Below, one piece after another: positions 42,624 through 50,998 of a DNA stretch of 64,000 bases. The translations under genes and the position numbers were made by a program. The stretch is from Sphingobacterium gobiense (GTDB lineage: Bacteria > Bacteroidota > Bacteroidia > Sphingobacteriales > Sphingobacteriaceae), in assembly GCF_002980575.1 (NCBI RefSeq), contig NZ_PVBS01000004.1, positions 1 through 64,000 of the forward strand. The letters are read 5' to 3'. Under the pieces are notes generated by a model. It saw only the letters and a program-made list of their open reading frames with translations. It searched no databases and was not told the origin of the DNA. Within the stretch, counting starts at the first letter, position 1. The number at the start of each line of letters is the position of its first letter.

Positions 42624-44513
42624 ATGCCTGCCAGAAAAATAGATTTCCGATACGATATAGCGTTTTTGCGTGCGATTGCTATCGTATCTGTTGTTTTATT
42701 TCATTTGGGTCTGCCTTACTTTAATGATGGCTATATGGGCGTCGATATATTCTTTGTGCTATCTGGCTACCTCATGACCAAGATGATTTTAGGACGGATG
42801 GATCAAGGTACCTTCCGTTTGGTCGACTTCTATCAACGCAGGTTGGCGCGTATACTGCCCGCACTACTGGTACTGATTATTTTCTTTTATGTCCTCTTAT
42901 ATCTTGTATTAGGCGCAAAACTGTACGACTTTAGTCGATTTGCGCTGTCCAGTAGCCTCTTCGTTTCCAATATTTATTATTACCTGTCTTCCGGCTATTT
43001 TCAGCCCGCCTCTCAGTTAAATTTCTTGCTCCATACCTGGTCACTATCAATCGAATTGCAATTTTACGTTCTATATCCGTTAGTATTGATGGGGCTTAGA
43101 CGGTTGACGCGTAATCGTTCCCAGTACGATAGCTATTTACTTTATGTGCTAGGGGCATTGTCGGTATGTTGTATGTTGTACTACGCCCCAAGAAACCAGT
43201 CATTTACCTTTTATATGTTCCATACCCGGGCATGGGAGTTATTGGTCGGAGGAATTGTGTTCTTGCACGAAAAATCTTTTCGACAGCTGCTTACACCGCG
43301 TATACGGAATACGATAGCGATATCATGTATAGTAATCTTACTGCTGTCGGTCAGCGGTCTCTTGGGGATGCGGTCATCCGGTTGGCCCTCCGTTTTCACC
43401 CTGATCCCTGTCGTTGCGACAGGATTACTTATTTTAGTACAAAGTGACTTCAAATTATACCGATTGTCGGCAGTAAGATTTATTGCCGCCATTTCCTATT
43501 CCTGGTATTTGTGGCATTGGCCACTGATCGTGTTGGGGACTTATTTCTCCCTTTCACGGCAATGGTACTATCTTTTAGCAGTTTTCGTACTGTCCTTTGT
43601 ATTAGGATCCCTATCTTACCGCTTTGTTGAAATACGCAGCTTTTTGCGGGCACCTAAATGGTTATTGGCTACAGCACTCCTCGTTATCACGACCACCATC
43701 CTCGGGACACAATTTCCCCTTCACAAACTGTTCGCAAATCCACAGGAGGCCAACCTTATTGCCTTTCATCATCACTACCCGAGGGAGCGCGCCGCAGCGC
43801 AATTCGGTTTTGGGGGAGCTCATTTGCTATCGCGTGCTAAATTTGAAGACTTCGATACGACACAGCTGTTTCAGTTTTCCGAAACCCAGCCAAACTATCT
43901 CCTGTTAGGCGATTGCCATGCCGGGATGTTTGCCCATACCTTACAACGGCTGGCAAACGAAAATAACGTCAATCTGTTACAGGCAACGGGCGACGATGTA
44001 TTTCCTGCCCCCCATGTAAAACCTATTTTTGCCGGGCCCACGTCCCTGATGCATTATATCTATCAGGACTATCTGCCGCAGCATTACAATAGGATAGATA
44101 AAGTTATTCTGTCCGCCAATTACGCTGGCTACAAAAAAAGTGAGGTCGACGACTATCTCGATTCCATAGAAACGTATTTTGCAGAAAAAAATATCCCGGT
44201 GATCTATATCGGACAAACGGAAAGCTATACAGTGGAGTATCCCGTCATAGAAACACTGCATCTCAAATTCGGGATCGATCCACAAAACTATCTACAAACC
44301 TACCGGACCAGCGCCAACAATTATCTCAAGACATCGGAAATCGCCGAAAAATATATAGATGTGTACCGCTCCCCCTCGCTAAAAAGTACAAATGGCGCCG
44401 AAAGCTACATGTACGATGCCGACCATTTCTCCATCTTTGGTACCGAGCAATATAGGTCCATTTTGAGCGAAAAAATATTCCTAAGCAAATCTCACCAAGA
44501 TACCGACGGCTGA
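42624..44513 (+). CDS. Membrane O-acyltransferase (acyltransferase 3) fused to an SGNH domain
   Basis: A 629-residue protein of the OatA/OafB type. The first 375 residues hold about ten membrane helices with the family marks 'FLRAIAIVSVVLFHLGLP', 'GYMGVDIFFVLSGYLM' and 'LLHTWSLSIELQFYVLYP'. The SGNH domain (about 390-629) has the block I motif as 'LLLGDCHAGM' near residue 429, with Cys where the family normally has the catalytic Ser, and the D..H block as 'YDADHFSIFGTEQ' near 598. Such enzymes acetylate surface polysaccharides, peptidoglycan or exported sugars. It is divergent from the ECF sigma gene. Confidence 0.9.
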   Translation: MPARKIDFRYDIAFLRAIAIVSVVLFHLGLPYFNDGYMGVDIFFVLSGYLMTKMILGRMDQGTFRLVDFYQRRLARILPALLVLIIFFYVLLYLVLGAKLYDFSRFALSSSLFVSNIYYYLSSGYFQPASQLNFLLHTWSLSIELQFYVLYPLVLMGLRRLTRNRSQYDSYLLYVLGALSVCCMLYYAPRNQSFTFYMFHTRAWELLVGGIVFLHEKSFRQLLTPRIRNTIAISCIVILLLSVSGLLGMRSSGWPSVFTLIPVVATGLLILVQSDFKLYRLSAVRFIAAISYSWYLWHWPLIVLGTYFSLSRQWYYLLAVFVLSFVLGSLSYRFVEIRSFLRAPKWLLATALLVITTTILGTQFPLHKLFANPQEANLIAFHHHYPRERAAAQFGFGGAHLLSRAKFEDFDTTQLFQFSETQPNYLLLGDCHAGMFAHTLQRLANENNVNLLQATGDDVFPAPHVKPIFAGPTSLMHYIYQDYLPQHYNRIDKVILSANYAGYKKSEVDDYLDSIETYFAEKNIPVIYIGQTESYTVEYPVIETLHLKFGIDPQNYLQTYRTSANNYLKTSEIAEKYIDVYRSPSLKSTNGAESYMYDADHFSIFGTEQYRSILSEKIFLSKSHQDTDG

Positions 44514-44566
44514 TAATGCGCAAAACTTTTTTGATTGGTTGCGTGTTTAACAATAAAAGAAAAGTT

Positions 44567-44743
44567 ATGAAAAAATTTTCGCAGATTTTATTATTATCGT
44601 CTAGTATATTATTGTTAAACAGTTGTGGAATAGTAGAAGGAATTTTCAAAGCCGGGATGTGGTCAGGCTTCTTGATCGTCGGGCTGGTCATTGCTCTTAT
44701 TATCTGGATTTTAGTTAAAATAACAGGCGGCCGAAAACGTTAA
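44567..44743 (+). CDS. Small lipoprotein with a membrane helix
   Basis: A 58-residue protein from the ATG at 44567 (MKKFSQILLL). The lipobox is 'ILLLNSCG'; a second hydrophobic segment 'SGFLIVGLVIALIIWILVKI' fills most of the rest, ending in the basic GGRKR. Very similar tiny proteins are frequent in Bacteroidota and are often wrongly labelled 'phosphatidate cytidylyltransferase'; no enzyme domain fits in this length. The function is unknown. It is followed by two hairpins. Confidence 0.75.
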   Translation: MKKFSQILLLSSSILLLNSCGIVEGIFKAGMWSGFLIVGLVIALIIWILVKITGGRKR

Positions 44744-44762
44744 ATAGTAATGAAACGGTACT

Positions 44763-44781
44763 GGGGGTGTAATCAACCCCC
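44763..44781 (+). terminator. Short G/C hairpin after the small lipoprotein gene
   Basis: 6-bp stem GGGGGT / ACCCCC with loop GTAATCA, 20 bases after the stop codon. There is no T-run behind it, so it may be a 3'-end stabiliser or a weak terminator. Confidence 0.45.
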
Positions 44782-44826
44782 TTCCTAGTATAATGAAACC
44801 ATATTAACTCCTCAAAACGTATGTTC

Positions 44827-44860
44827 ATAGGTGCGCCAGCACCTATCGGTGATTTTTTTT
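44827..44860 (+). terminator. Probable Rho-independent terminator
   Basis: 8-bp perfect stem ATAGGTGC / GCACCTAT with loop GCCA, then CGGTGA and eight T. The 6-base gap before the T-run is longer than ideal. It would end transcripts from the lipoprotein gene. Confidence 0.65.
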
Positions 44861-44967
44861 GCCTCCTTCAAAATAATATAACAATTTCACTTCGTGATCA
44901 CATTGTTCCGGTGGCCAACGGACGAAAGTGACCTATCTAGGAACGGTAGGTACTAATGGTTAAAGTT

Positions 44968-45040
44968 AAACCCGGATCCGCAGAGGGGAAGAAGAGAGGG
45001 AACTTTTTTAGCGTTTGCGGGTTGTGCGGACTCCGGGTTT
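44968..45040 (+). promoter_or_regulatory. Large inverted repeat in the leader of the short ORF and acyltransferase gene
   Basis: Arms AAACCCGGATCCGCA (44968-44982) and TGCGGACTCCGGGTTT (45025-45040) form 15 pairs with one bulged C and a 42-base loop. It ends 10 bases before the ATG of the short ORF. No T-run follows in either useful direction, so it looks like a leader structure or operator. Within 44861-44967 I see further partial symmetry (GTGATCAC; CCGGTGGCCAACGG) but no gene. Confidence 0.55.
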
Positions 45041-45050
45041 ATCAAAAAAA

Positions 45051-45179
45051 ATGGAGCAACTAATTTATGAACTTCAAACGGCTACATCCGTGGCCATCCA
45101 ATCGCTGGACACAAGCGAAAGCTTCTGTTTATTTATCCAAACAGAAAGCTCAGAGAAATGCAAGCTTTTTTATATCTAG
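45051..45179 (+). CDS. Short ORF of 42 residues (possible peptide)
   Basis: ATG to TAG, 42 codons. The peptide begins MEQLIYELQTATSVAIQS and contains two Cys residues, one in 'ESFCLFIQ' and one in 'EKCKLFYI'. There is no signal peptide, double-glycine leader or other motif I recognise. Support comes only from position: the ATG stands 10 bases after a strong inverted repeat, and the stop is about 110 bases before the acyltransferase start. It could be a leader peptide, a small structural peptide, a modified-peptide precursor, or chance. Confidence 0.35.
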   Translation: MEQLIYELQTATSVAIQSLDTSESFCLFIQTESSEKCKLFYI

Positions 45180-45292
45180 CAACTTAAGATAGTTTCATGG
45201 TTGGTGAGAGCGTTGTGGGGAGAAATCTATCAGACTTCCCACACGCTCTATATGGTGGCCGTAGGAACCCGTACATTATTAATACTATTTCA

Positions 45293-46279
45293 ATGAAAGC
45301 CAAAAAGCAAACAAAGACGAATGCGCTTATTCCGCAGGCAGACACCACAGAGGCTATTGCCTGGAATGAAAGCGTAAAACTAGCAGCGATGTTGCTGCAT
45401 TGGAATATAGCAGATGGTAGTTTCGATTTGATCCGTTTGATGCACATGCATCAAGTATGGTCGGCGCAGCGCATTTTGAAACAGGACGATCAATTATTAG
45501 CGCAATTACTAGACCAATGGCCAATAGCAGATACAGCACCTCGTATATGGGCCTGTTTTCACATCGGACCTTATGCACTGATCAGTCGCGCATTAATTAA
45601 AAAAGGGATAGGTATCGCCGTACTATTAAAAGACGACGTTTACGAAGAACAGCATCAGGTGTATGTAAAACATTTTAGATCGTATTTTGGACACGATCCT
45701 CGGTCCTCTGAGCTACAATTTATCCGTTCGGGGAGCAAGGCCAGCTTAATACAGCTCAAGCGCTGTTTGGCGGATGGGTTACATGTCGTTTGTTTTGTGG
45801 ATGGCCAAGAGGGAGGTACATCCGTTAAAAGCCGTGCAACCATTCAACTGTATAATACCGAAATAGATGTACGGCTTGGTGTAGCGATGCTCAGCCACTG
45901 GACAAAAGTGCCGGTACGACCACTTGTACTTACTGTGCAAGGGGAAGAGCTCCATGTTAGAAGTCCTGCGGACTATAAGGTAGAAGCCTATGAAGACTAT
46001 ACATCGTTGTTGCAGAACTGCTATAATATTATTGCTACCCTCACACCGCAGGAACTCGTACAGTGGGATGTAGTTCCAACATTATTTGATACATTGATGC
46101 CAGGCCGCCCCACGGAAGAAAGTAAGGCCACTCTATTTAAAAATGCGTTATGGATACCGATTTTCGTACGTGGTCAGCATATATTGGTCGATCTCCGTTC
46201 GGGAGTAGGGGTATCGATCTCCCGGTCAGAACATCAGCTGATATACGGGTATATACAAGAAATTATGGCTAGTTTTTAG
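45293..46279 (+). CDS. LpxL/HtrB-like lysophospholipid acyltransferase family protein
   Basis: A 328-residue protein from the ATG at 45293 (MKAKKQTKTN); the frame is open to another ATG at 45197, but that extra part has no family character. The pattern 'CFHIGPYALISRALIKKGIG', 'KRCLADGLHVVCFVDGQEGG' and 'GVAMLSHWTKVPVRPLVL' matches the LpxL-type fold (H-x-G, Asp-Gly and P.P core). A membrane anchor is missing. The last 60 residues ('NALWIPIFVRGQHILVDLRSG') look like an extra small beta domain. The acyl acceptor is unknown. The two-component genes follow. Confidence 0.6.
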   Translation: MKAKKQTKTNALIPQADTTEAIAWNESVKLAAMLLHWNIADGSFDLIRLMHMHQVWSAQRILKQDDQLLAQLLDQWPIADTAPRIWACFHIGPYALISRALIKKGIGIAVLLKDDVYEEQHQVYVKHFRSYFGHDPRSSELQFIRSGSKASLIQLKRCLADGLHVVCFVDGQEGGTSVKSRATIQLYNTEIDVRLGVAMLSHWTKVPVRPLVLTVQGEELHVRSPADYKVEAYEDYTSLLQNCYNIIATLTPQELVQWDVVPTLFDTLMPGRPTEESKATLFKNALWIPIFVRGQHILVDLRSGVGVSISRSEHQLIYGYIQEIMASF

Positions 46280-46311
46280 GGAAATCTATTCTTTTTATCG
46301 CCCGAAAATCT

Positions 46312-46319
46312 TATCTTTA
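46312..46319 (+). promoter_or_regulatory. Possible -7 element TATCTTTA of the two-component genes
   Basis: One base from the TAnnTTTG consensus, in the 100-base gap before the kinase gene. Weak evidence. Confidence 0.35.
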
Positions 46320-46382
46320 AGTGTTTTTATATATACTTAGTAACCAATTGGGCGTGAATGCCGCTTCGTGATCTCTCCCAAA

Positions 46383-47504
46383 ATGTCGGAGATATCTATG
46401 TCGAATAAAGACCTGCTTAAACCGTTTTCTGTTACTTTTCACTGTCTAATATGGAGCATCTACCTGGCCTGGCTAATTTGGGGTAATGTGGCGAGGTTTG
46501 GCCTAAGCCATCTATTTGTTGTGATCGCCGTAGTTCCGCTCCTGCTTGGCTTAGTTTACCTGCATCGTTATTGGTTGCGAAAACTAGTTGTTGCCAGGAA
46601 AGGACGAAAGAAAATCCTCTTCTGGTCTTGTCTGGTCATCATTGCTTTGGGAGGTCTTATTTACACTTTCCTCTACAAGTATCGACTCGGCATAAGTAAA
46701 ATGCTGTTGCCAAACCCGGAGGAACAGCAGTTTCGCGACTATGTGCTAGACTATATCGACTTTTACTTGCGATTTGCTAGTATAGGCTTTGTGCTGGGAG
46801 GCACGGAAATGTTCGTAAACCTTTTGCGTGAAAGGGGTAAGACATTTCGGCAAAAACGATATGATATGGCAGCTAAACAAAAAAGCAAACGGCTGAAGCG
46901 CTGGATTACCCATTTTGCAGGCAACATCACAAATGGTACTGTGTATTCTATGAAAAAACAGGTACACCCACAGCAGGTGTCAGCTTCCGTAGCGATTAAC
47001 GGGTATATCGTCCGTTTGCTGGCAAGAGAAAATATGTTTTGGGTTTCTTTGCAAGAAGAACTGTATTATCTCCAGCGATTTAGAGAGATGTTCAGCATAT
47101 TTCCTATCCAGTTTAAGATTCCTAGCGAGACATATCAACATCAGGTAATGCCGCTATCCCTATTGGTTCTATATAAAAATATCTGCAAACATGGTGCTTT
47201 TGACACGGATGCACCCGCTGCGAGCTTTTGTGTTGTGGCGTCTCCAGATAGGCTAGTGGTCACCACTCGAAACACGATATCCTCCGACGCGATGTGGGTA
47301 TACAACGAAGGAGGTACAGGCCTGGAGCAACTAAGGGGGCTTTTATTGGAAAACCACGGCGACAACATGAAATTTGAGTATGGTATGGAAGGGAACCGCT
47401 TCTGGCTGCGGTTAGAAATTGTATACAACACAGAATTATATAACCAAATGATAAACAATTATGGAAAAAAAACAGCATGTGTTACGAGCGATGGTAGTCG
47501 ATGA
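46383..47504 (+). CDS. LytS/YehU-type membrane histidine kinase homologue with degenerate phosphoacceptor site
   Basis: A 373-residue protein from the ATG at 46383; a GTG lies 15 bases earlier. Three hydrophobic helices (about 15-35, 40-58, 78-98) and a fourth after 'YLRFASIGFVLGG' are followed by a His_kinase-like domain. The family motif QxNPHFLFN is here 'QVHPQQVSA' (about residue 192), so the phosphorylated His of PHF is Gln; a His stands two places before it. The N-box keeps 'KNICKHG' (about 265), but the glycine box is only 'EGGTGLEQLR'. It overlaps the regulator gene by 44 bases. Confidence 0.75.
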   Translation: MSEISMSNKDLLKPFSVTFHCLIWSIYLAWLIWGNVARFGLSHLFVVIAVVPLLLGLVYLHRYWLRKLVVARKGRKKILFWSCLVIIALGGLIYTFLYKYRLGISKMLLPNPEEQQFRDYVLDYIDFYLRFASIGFVLGGTEMFVNLLRERGKTFRQKRYDMAAKQKSKRLKRWITHFAGNITNGTVYSMKKQVHPQQVSASVAINGYIVRLLARENMFWVSLQEELYYLQRFREMFSIFPIQFKIPSETYQHQVMPLSLLVLYKNICKHGAFDTDAPAASFCVVASPDRLVVTTRNTISSDAMWVYNEGGTGLEQLRGLLLENHGDNMKFEYGMEGNRFWLRLEIVYNTELYNQMINNYGKKTACVTSDGSR

Positions 47505-48264
47505 CGATATACAGGCATTGCAGTACATGGCAGAACTTATCAACCTGACCGACGGCATAGAACTGGTCGTCAAGACAACGAATCCACGAAAGGCATTAGC
47601 CAAGCTACGCACTATTCCCATTGACGTACTTTTTCTAGATATCGAAATGCCGATCATAAGTGGTTTACAGTTTATGGCACAATTGAAGCTCCTCCGAGAA
47701 ACTAATCCATCCATTTCCCGTATGCAGATAGTCGTATGTAGCGCTTACGAACATTTTGCCGTCAAAACATACGACTATAAGGTAGCGGACTACCTCATAA
47801 AGCCCATTTTCTTCGATCGGTATATAGAAGCGATAAATGAAGTGAAGAGGCGGATACTTCCGTTGAGCCTGAATGTGCTCTCGTCCGATAACAGATGCTT
47901 TCTGATACATAGCGAACGTGGAAAGATCGTGCATCGGGTGGTGTTTTCCGATATCATTTATTTGGAAGCAAGAGAGCAGAAATCAAGATTATGGATAAGC
48001 GATACCAAATACTATGATGTCCATATGATCTTGAAAAATGTACTGCTTCTGCTACCTAAATCTCAGTTTGTCAAGATACACCGAAGCTATGCAATCTCCA
48101 TCAGCCATTTCGATGCAAAAGTAGGGCGGGAGGTTGGCCTAAAAGACCTAAGCAGACGACTTCCGTTGGGAGAAAGCGGCACTTATCCACTTTTCGAAAG
48201 CTGGCTAGCCGAAAATGCGATAAATGGGAAGTTGGTGGCGGAAATCAAGAATAACGAATATTAG
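47461..48264 (+). CDS. LytTR-family response regulator
   Basis: A 267-residue regulator. The receiver domain (about 8-130) has the acidic pair in 'MVVDDDIQ', the phosphorylated Asp in 'FLDIEMPIISG' (about 58) and the Lys in 'YLIKPIFF' (about 113), all intact. The DNA-binding LytTR domain (about 150-255) shows 'DIIYLEAREQKSRLWI' and 'FVKIHRSYAIS'. It overlaps the kinase homologue gene, so the two are translationally coupled. It lies just upstream of the capsule cluster and is a candidate regulator of it. Confidence 0.9.
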   Translation: MEKKQHVLRAMVVDDDIQALQYMAELINLTDGIELVVKTTNPRKALAKLRTIPIDVLFLDIEMPIISGLQFMAQLKLLRETNPSISRMQIVVCSAYEHFAVKTYDYKVADYLIKPIFFDRYIEAINEVKRRILPLSLNVLSSDNRCFLIHSERGKIVHRVVFSDIIYLEAREQKSRLWISDTKYYDVHMILKNVLLLLPKSQFVKIHRSYAISISHFDAKVGREVGLKDLSRRLPLGESGTYPLFESWLAENAINGKLVAEIKNNEY

Positions 48265-48400
48265 AAAGGAAAACTAAAATTGTGTAATTTGACGGTTATT
48301 AGCGTATAGTGCTGATTATAAAATCATCTGTAAAAAAGAGATAGGTTTCAAATTAATATAAAATTAATCTGAGATCTATTTCTTTTTTACAAAAAATAAT

Positions 48401-48408
48401 TACATTTG
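48401..48408 (+). promoter_or_regulatory. -7 promoter element TACATTTG of the exopolysaccharide cluster
   Basis: Perfect TAnnTTTG. If used, transcription begins near 48414 and gives a leader of about 350 bases before the sugar transferase gene. Confidence 0.5.
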
Positions 48409-48411
48409 TGG

Positions 48412-48764
48412 ACTACAATCTACAATCTACGTTCTTGAGGGGTAGTTTTACTACTCAAAACAAACAGTTTTTGATTATTAATCGAATAAATTGTGAAAAA
48501 ACTGTTTGTGCTTAGGATGAAAAACAAAAGTATTAACTTAAACAAATTAAAAAAGAAGAAATTTAATCGGTAATTAGCCAGTCGCGGTACGACCCATGCG
48601 TTTGTCGTAATCAAATTTTTGGAGGTGGTGTTAAAAACGCTACAGGGAATTTTATTGCATTATGTTATCGTTTTAGGATAATGATTGGTCTTACATGTAT
48701 TTATTGAATCTTTTTAGTTTAATATAGTTCTTTTAAATTTTTTATATAAACATGTAATTTAAAA
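48412..48764 (+). promoter_or_regulatory. Long structured leader of the exopolysaccharide operon
   Basis: This gene-free stretch begins with ACTACAATCTACAATC, a 16-mer that recurs at 53522-53537 before the export gene. Then come a small hairpin GGTAG / CTAC near 48441-48454 and a perfect 13-bp inverted repeat ACAAACAGTTTTT (48460-48472) / AAAAACTGTTTGT (48497-48509) with a 24-base loop. Further on GTCGCGGTACGAC (48580 region) is near-palindromic. No ORF of interest. 48265-48400 also holds no gene. Confidence 0.5.
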
Positions 48765-50183
48765 ATGATGTACAGATATGTTCAAAATCGCGTTTTAGCG
48801 TACCTAAAAATACTACTCGTTTTGACGGACGCCATATGCTTGAATATATGTTTTGTCTTGACGTTTTCCGTATTGACTGCCAATGGGCTCGTGAGTCCGC
48901 AGGAGGTACAGTCTACCAATTATTATTCACTATGGACACTATTTAACCTCGTCGCTATCGTTTCCGCACTATATCTACGGCTTTATGCGAACGTCACGAT
49001 TGAACGGCTAGAAAACGTGTTCCGGCAGACATTGCGCACGACATTACTGCTGTTGGCAGTGTTTGCCGGCTGTGCCTTAATCGGGCACAGGTTTATAGGT
49101 TTCTTCTACTTCTTGATAGGAATCACGGCGATGATATTGCTATATGCAGCGTCGTCTAGATTTGCCCTCACCTATGTGTATACCGTGCTATCGAAGCGTT
49201 TTAGATGGAGTAAAACCGTGGCGTTAATCGGCCATCATGAATACTTAGCCTCCGTGGAGGAAAGCTTCGGACAAAATCATGCGTTCTATCATGTCAATAC
49301 CATTAAATATTTTGATGAAGTGGAACAACAGAGTAAAGCAGAGAAAGTTGCCCAATTTCGCCGTTATTTCGAAGAGGTCTCGAAGCTTGGTATTCACGAT
49401 GTATTTCTTATCAATTCCCCGGATATCTCGGATTGTAGCCGAGAACTTATTATGGCGGCAGACTATCAATGCGTACAGTTGAATTTTGTAACTACAGCTG
49501 CGAGTATACCTTATCGCGGAACGGGCAGCACTGCACTGCCGATGGAACTTCCCGTATTGCGGTCGCACGAAGAGTCCTTGTCCACCATGGAAAACCGAAT
49601 AAAAAAGCGCATCGTTGATATCTTTATTTCGAGTATGGTTATCGTCTTTATATTAAGTTGGTTAGTTCCTGTTATTGGTTTACTTATCAAAATTCAAAGC
49701 CCTGGTCCGATTTTTTTTAAACAGCCACGATCAGGGAGGAACAATCAAACATTTGGGTGTTATAAATTCCGAAGTATGGTAGTAAACGGCGATTCGGACA
49801 AAGCCCAAGCGAGCAAAGAAGACAAACGCATTACACCCATCGGTAAGTTTTTACGTAAAACCAATTTAGATGAATTTCCACAGTTTATCAATGTGTTTCT
49901 GGGGCAAATGAGCGTGGTCGGGCCACGTCCCCATATGTTATCACACACCGAACATTATAGCAAACTGATCCAACACTATATGGTACGACACTTTGTAAAA
50001 CCGGGTATCACAGGCTGGGCACAGGTAAACGGTTATCGCGGCGAGACAAAAGACCCCGGACTGATGGCCAAGCGGGTAGAGTATGATCTGGAATACATGA
50101 GCAACTGGTCCGCCATGCTCGATTTTAAGATCGTCTGCATGACCGCACTGAACATGCTACGTGGTGAAAAGAATGCGTATTAA
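48765..50183 (+). CDS. Undecaprenyl-phosphate sugar-1-phosphate transferase (WcaJ-like polyprenol glycosyltransferase)
   Basis: A 472-residue protein that starts the repeat unit by placing a sugar-1-phosphate on undecaprenyl phosphate. Four membrane helices in the first 130 residues are followed by a CoA-binding-like domain (about 145-260) and the catalytic sugar transferase domain after 'KRIVDIFISSMVIVFILSW': 'SPGPIFFKQPRSGRNN', 'CYKFRSMVVNGD', 'RKTNLDEFPQFINVFLGQMS', 'VGPRPHM', 'KPGITGWAQVNGYRGE'. The sugar is probably glucose or galactose. It opens the cluster after a long leader. Confidence 0.94.
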   Translation: MMYRYVQNRVLAYLKILLVLTDAICLNICFVLTFSVLTANGLVSPQEVQSTNYYSLWTLFNLVAIVSALYLRLYANVTIERLENVFRQTLRTTLLLLAVFAGCALIGHRFIGFFYFLIGITAMILLYAASSRFALTYVYTVLSKRFRWSKTVALIGHHEYLASVEESFGQNHAFYHVNTIKYFDEVEQQSKAEKVAQFRRYFEEVSKLGIHDVFLINSPDISDCSRELIMAADYQCVQLNFVTTAASIPYRGTGSTALPMELPVLRSHEESLSTMENRIKKRIVDIFISSMVIVFILSWLVPVIGLLIKIQSPGPIFFKQPRSGRNNQTFGCYKFRSMVVNGDSDKAQASKEDKRITPIGKFLRKTNLDEFPQFINVFLGQMSVVGPRPHMLSHTEHYSKLIQHYMVRHFVKPGITGWAQVNGYRGETKDPGLMAKRVEYDLEYMSNWSAMLDFKIVCMTALNMLRGEKNAY

Positions 50184-50236
50184 TAACAACGATTTAACAA
50201 GCAAAATAAATAATACAAACAGAACAAATAAAAATT

Positions 50237-50974
50237 ATGAAGAACAGGTTTTTCAAACATGTTATGATGCTCGTCAGCTTCTTAACGTTGGGCGTGTATG
50301 CACAGGCGCGCGATACCGAGCAGCGCGACAGTGTCCCTGCGTCCGCTTATTCCAATGGCTATCCCTATCCATTTGCTTTAGGTGTTCACTTAGGGACCAC
50401 CGGTGTAGGATTACACCTTTACCAGCCGCTCGGGACGAAGTTCGGATTGCGGGTCGGTGCCAGTTATATGCCCTTCAATACGCATATTGCAGGTACCTAC
50501 AATAATTATGCGACCCGTAGCAACGTAAAAGCAAAATCGGGCAATGTATCGCTTGCTTTTGGCTGGACGCCTTTTGTGCAGCAGGGCGGATTTTTTCGAA
50601 GTTTCAATATTCAATTGGGCGGAGCGTACTTCTTCCAGCTCGATGGAGAGCTGAGCACGCGTTTGCGCGATCCATACAAGTTTGGCGAAATTGACGTACA
50701 TCCCGATCACGTAGGAACGATCACGACCCAAGTTGAGTGGAAAAAGACAGTCAATCCCTACGCCGGTGTCGGCTGGAGCAACATTGTGATCGATAGCCGC
50801 TTCTCCATGCATATCGACTTAGGCTGCTACTACCTTTCCAAGCCTAGTGTATCCATGGAAGCAACAGGGCTCCTAGAAGAGAATGTCAACAATGCAGCTA
50901 TTATCGAACGTAACATGAAGAACTATCGCTATCTGCCGCGTGTAGAATTCGGTTTCAGTTATCGGTTTTGGTAG
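50237..50974 (+). CDS. Outer-membrane beta-barrel-type protein of unknown function
   Basis: A 245-residue protein with a signal peptide (about 1-24, ending 'GVYAQARD'). The rest alternates strands rich in aromatic and Gly residues ('FALGVHLGTTGVGLHLYQP', 'NVSLAFGWTPF', 'PYAGVGWSNIVID') and ends 'RVEFGFSYRFW', with the C-terminal aromatic residue typical of outer-membrane barrels. No family name can be given. It lies between the initiating transferase and a lipoprotein, so it may help anchor or export the polysaccharide. Confidence 0.65.
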   Translation: MKNRFFKHVMMLVSFLTLGVYAQARDTEQRDSVPASAYSNGYPYPFALGVHLGTTGVGLHLYQPLGTKFGLRVGASYMPFNTHIAGTYNNYATRSNVKAKSGNVSLAFGWTPFVQQGGFFRSFNIQLGGAYFFQLDGELSTRLRDPYKFGEIDVHPDHVGTITTQVEWKKTVNPYAGVGWSNIVIDSRFSMHIDLGCYYLSKPSVSMEATGLLEENVNNAAIIERNMKNYRYLPRVEFGFSYRFW

Positions 50975-50998
50975 GGTAATAAGTAAAACATAATCAAG

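Noticed and set aside
44821-44931. ORF of 36 codons (MFIGAPAPIG...) before the short ORF
   Set aside because: It lies across a terminator hairpin and T-run, has no promoter or conserved feature, and is likely chance.
31734-48322. 15-mer AGTGCTGATTATAAA shared by repeat copy 3 and the 48.3-kb gap
   Set aside because: One match of this length is expected by chance in a window of this size, and the flanks do not align.
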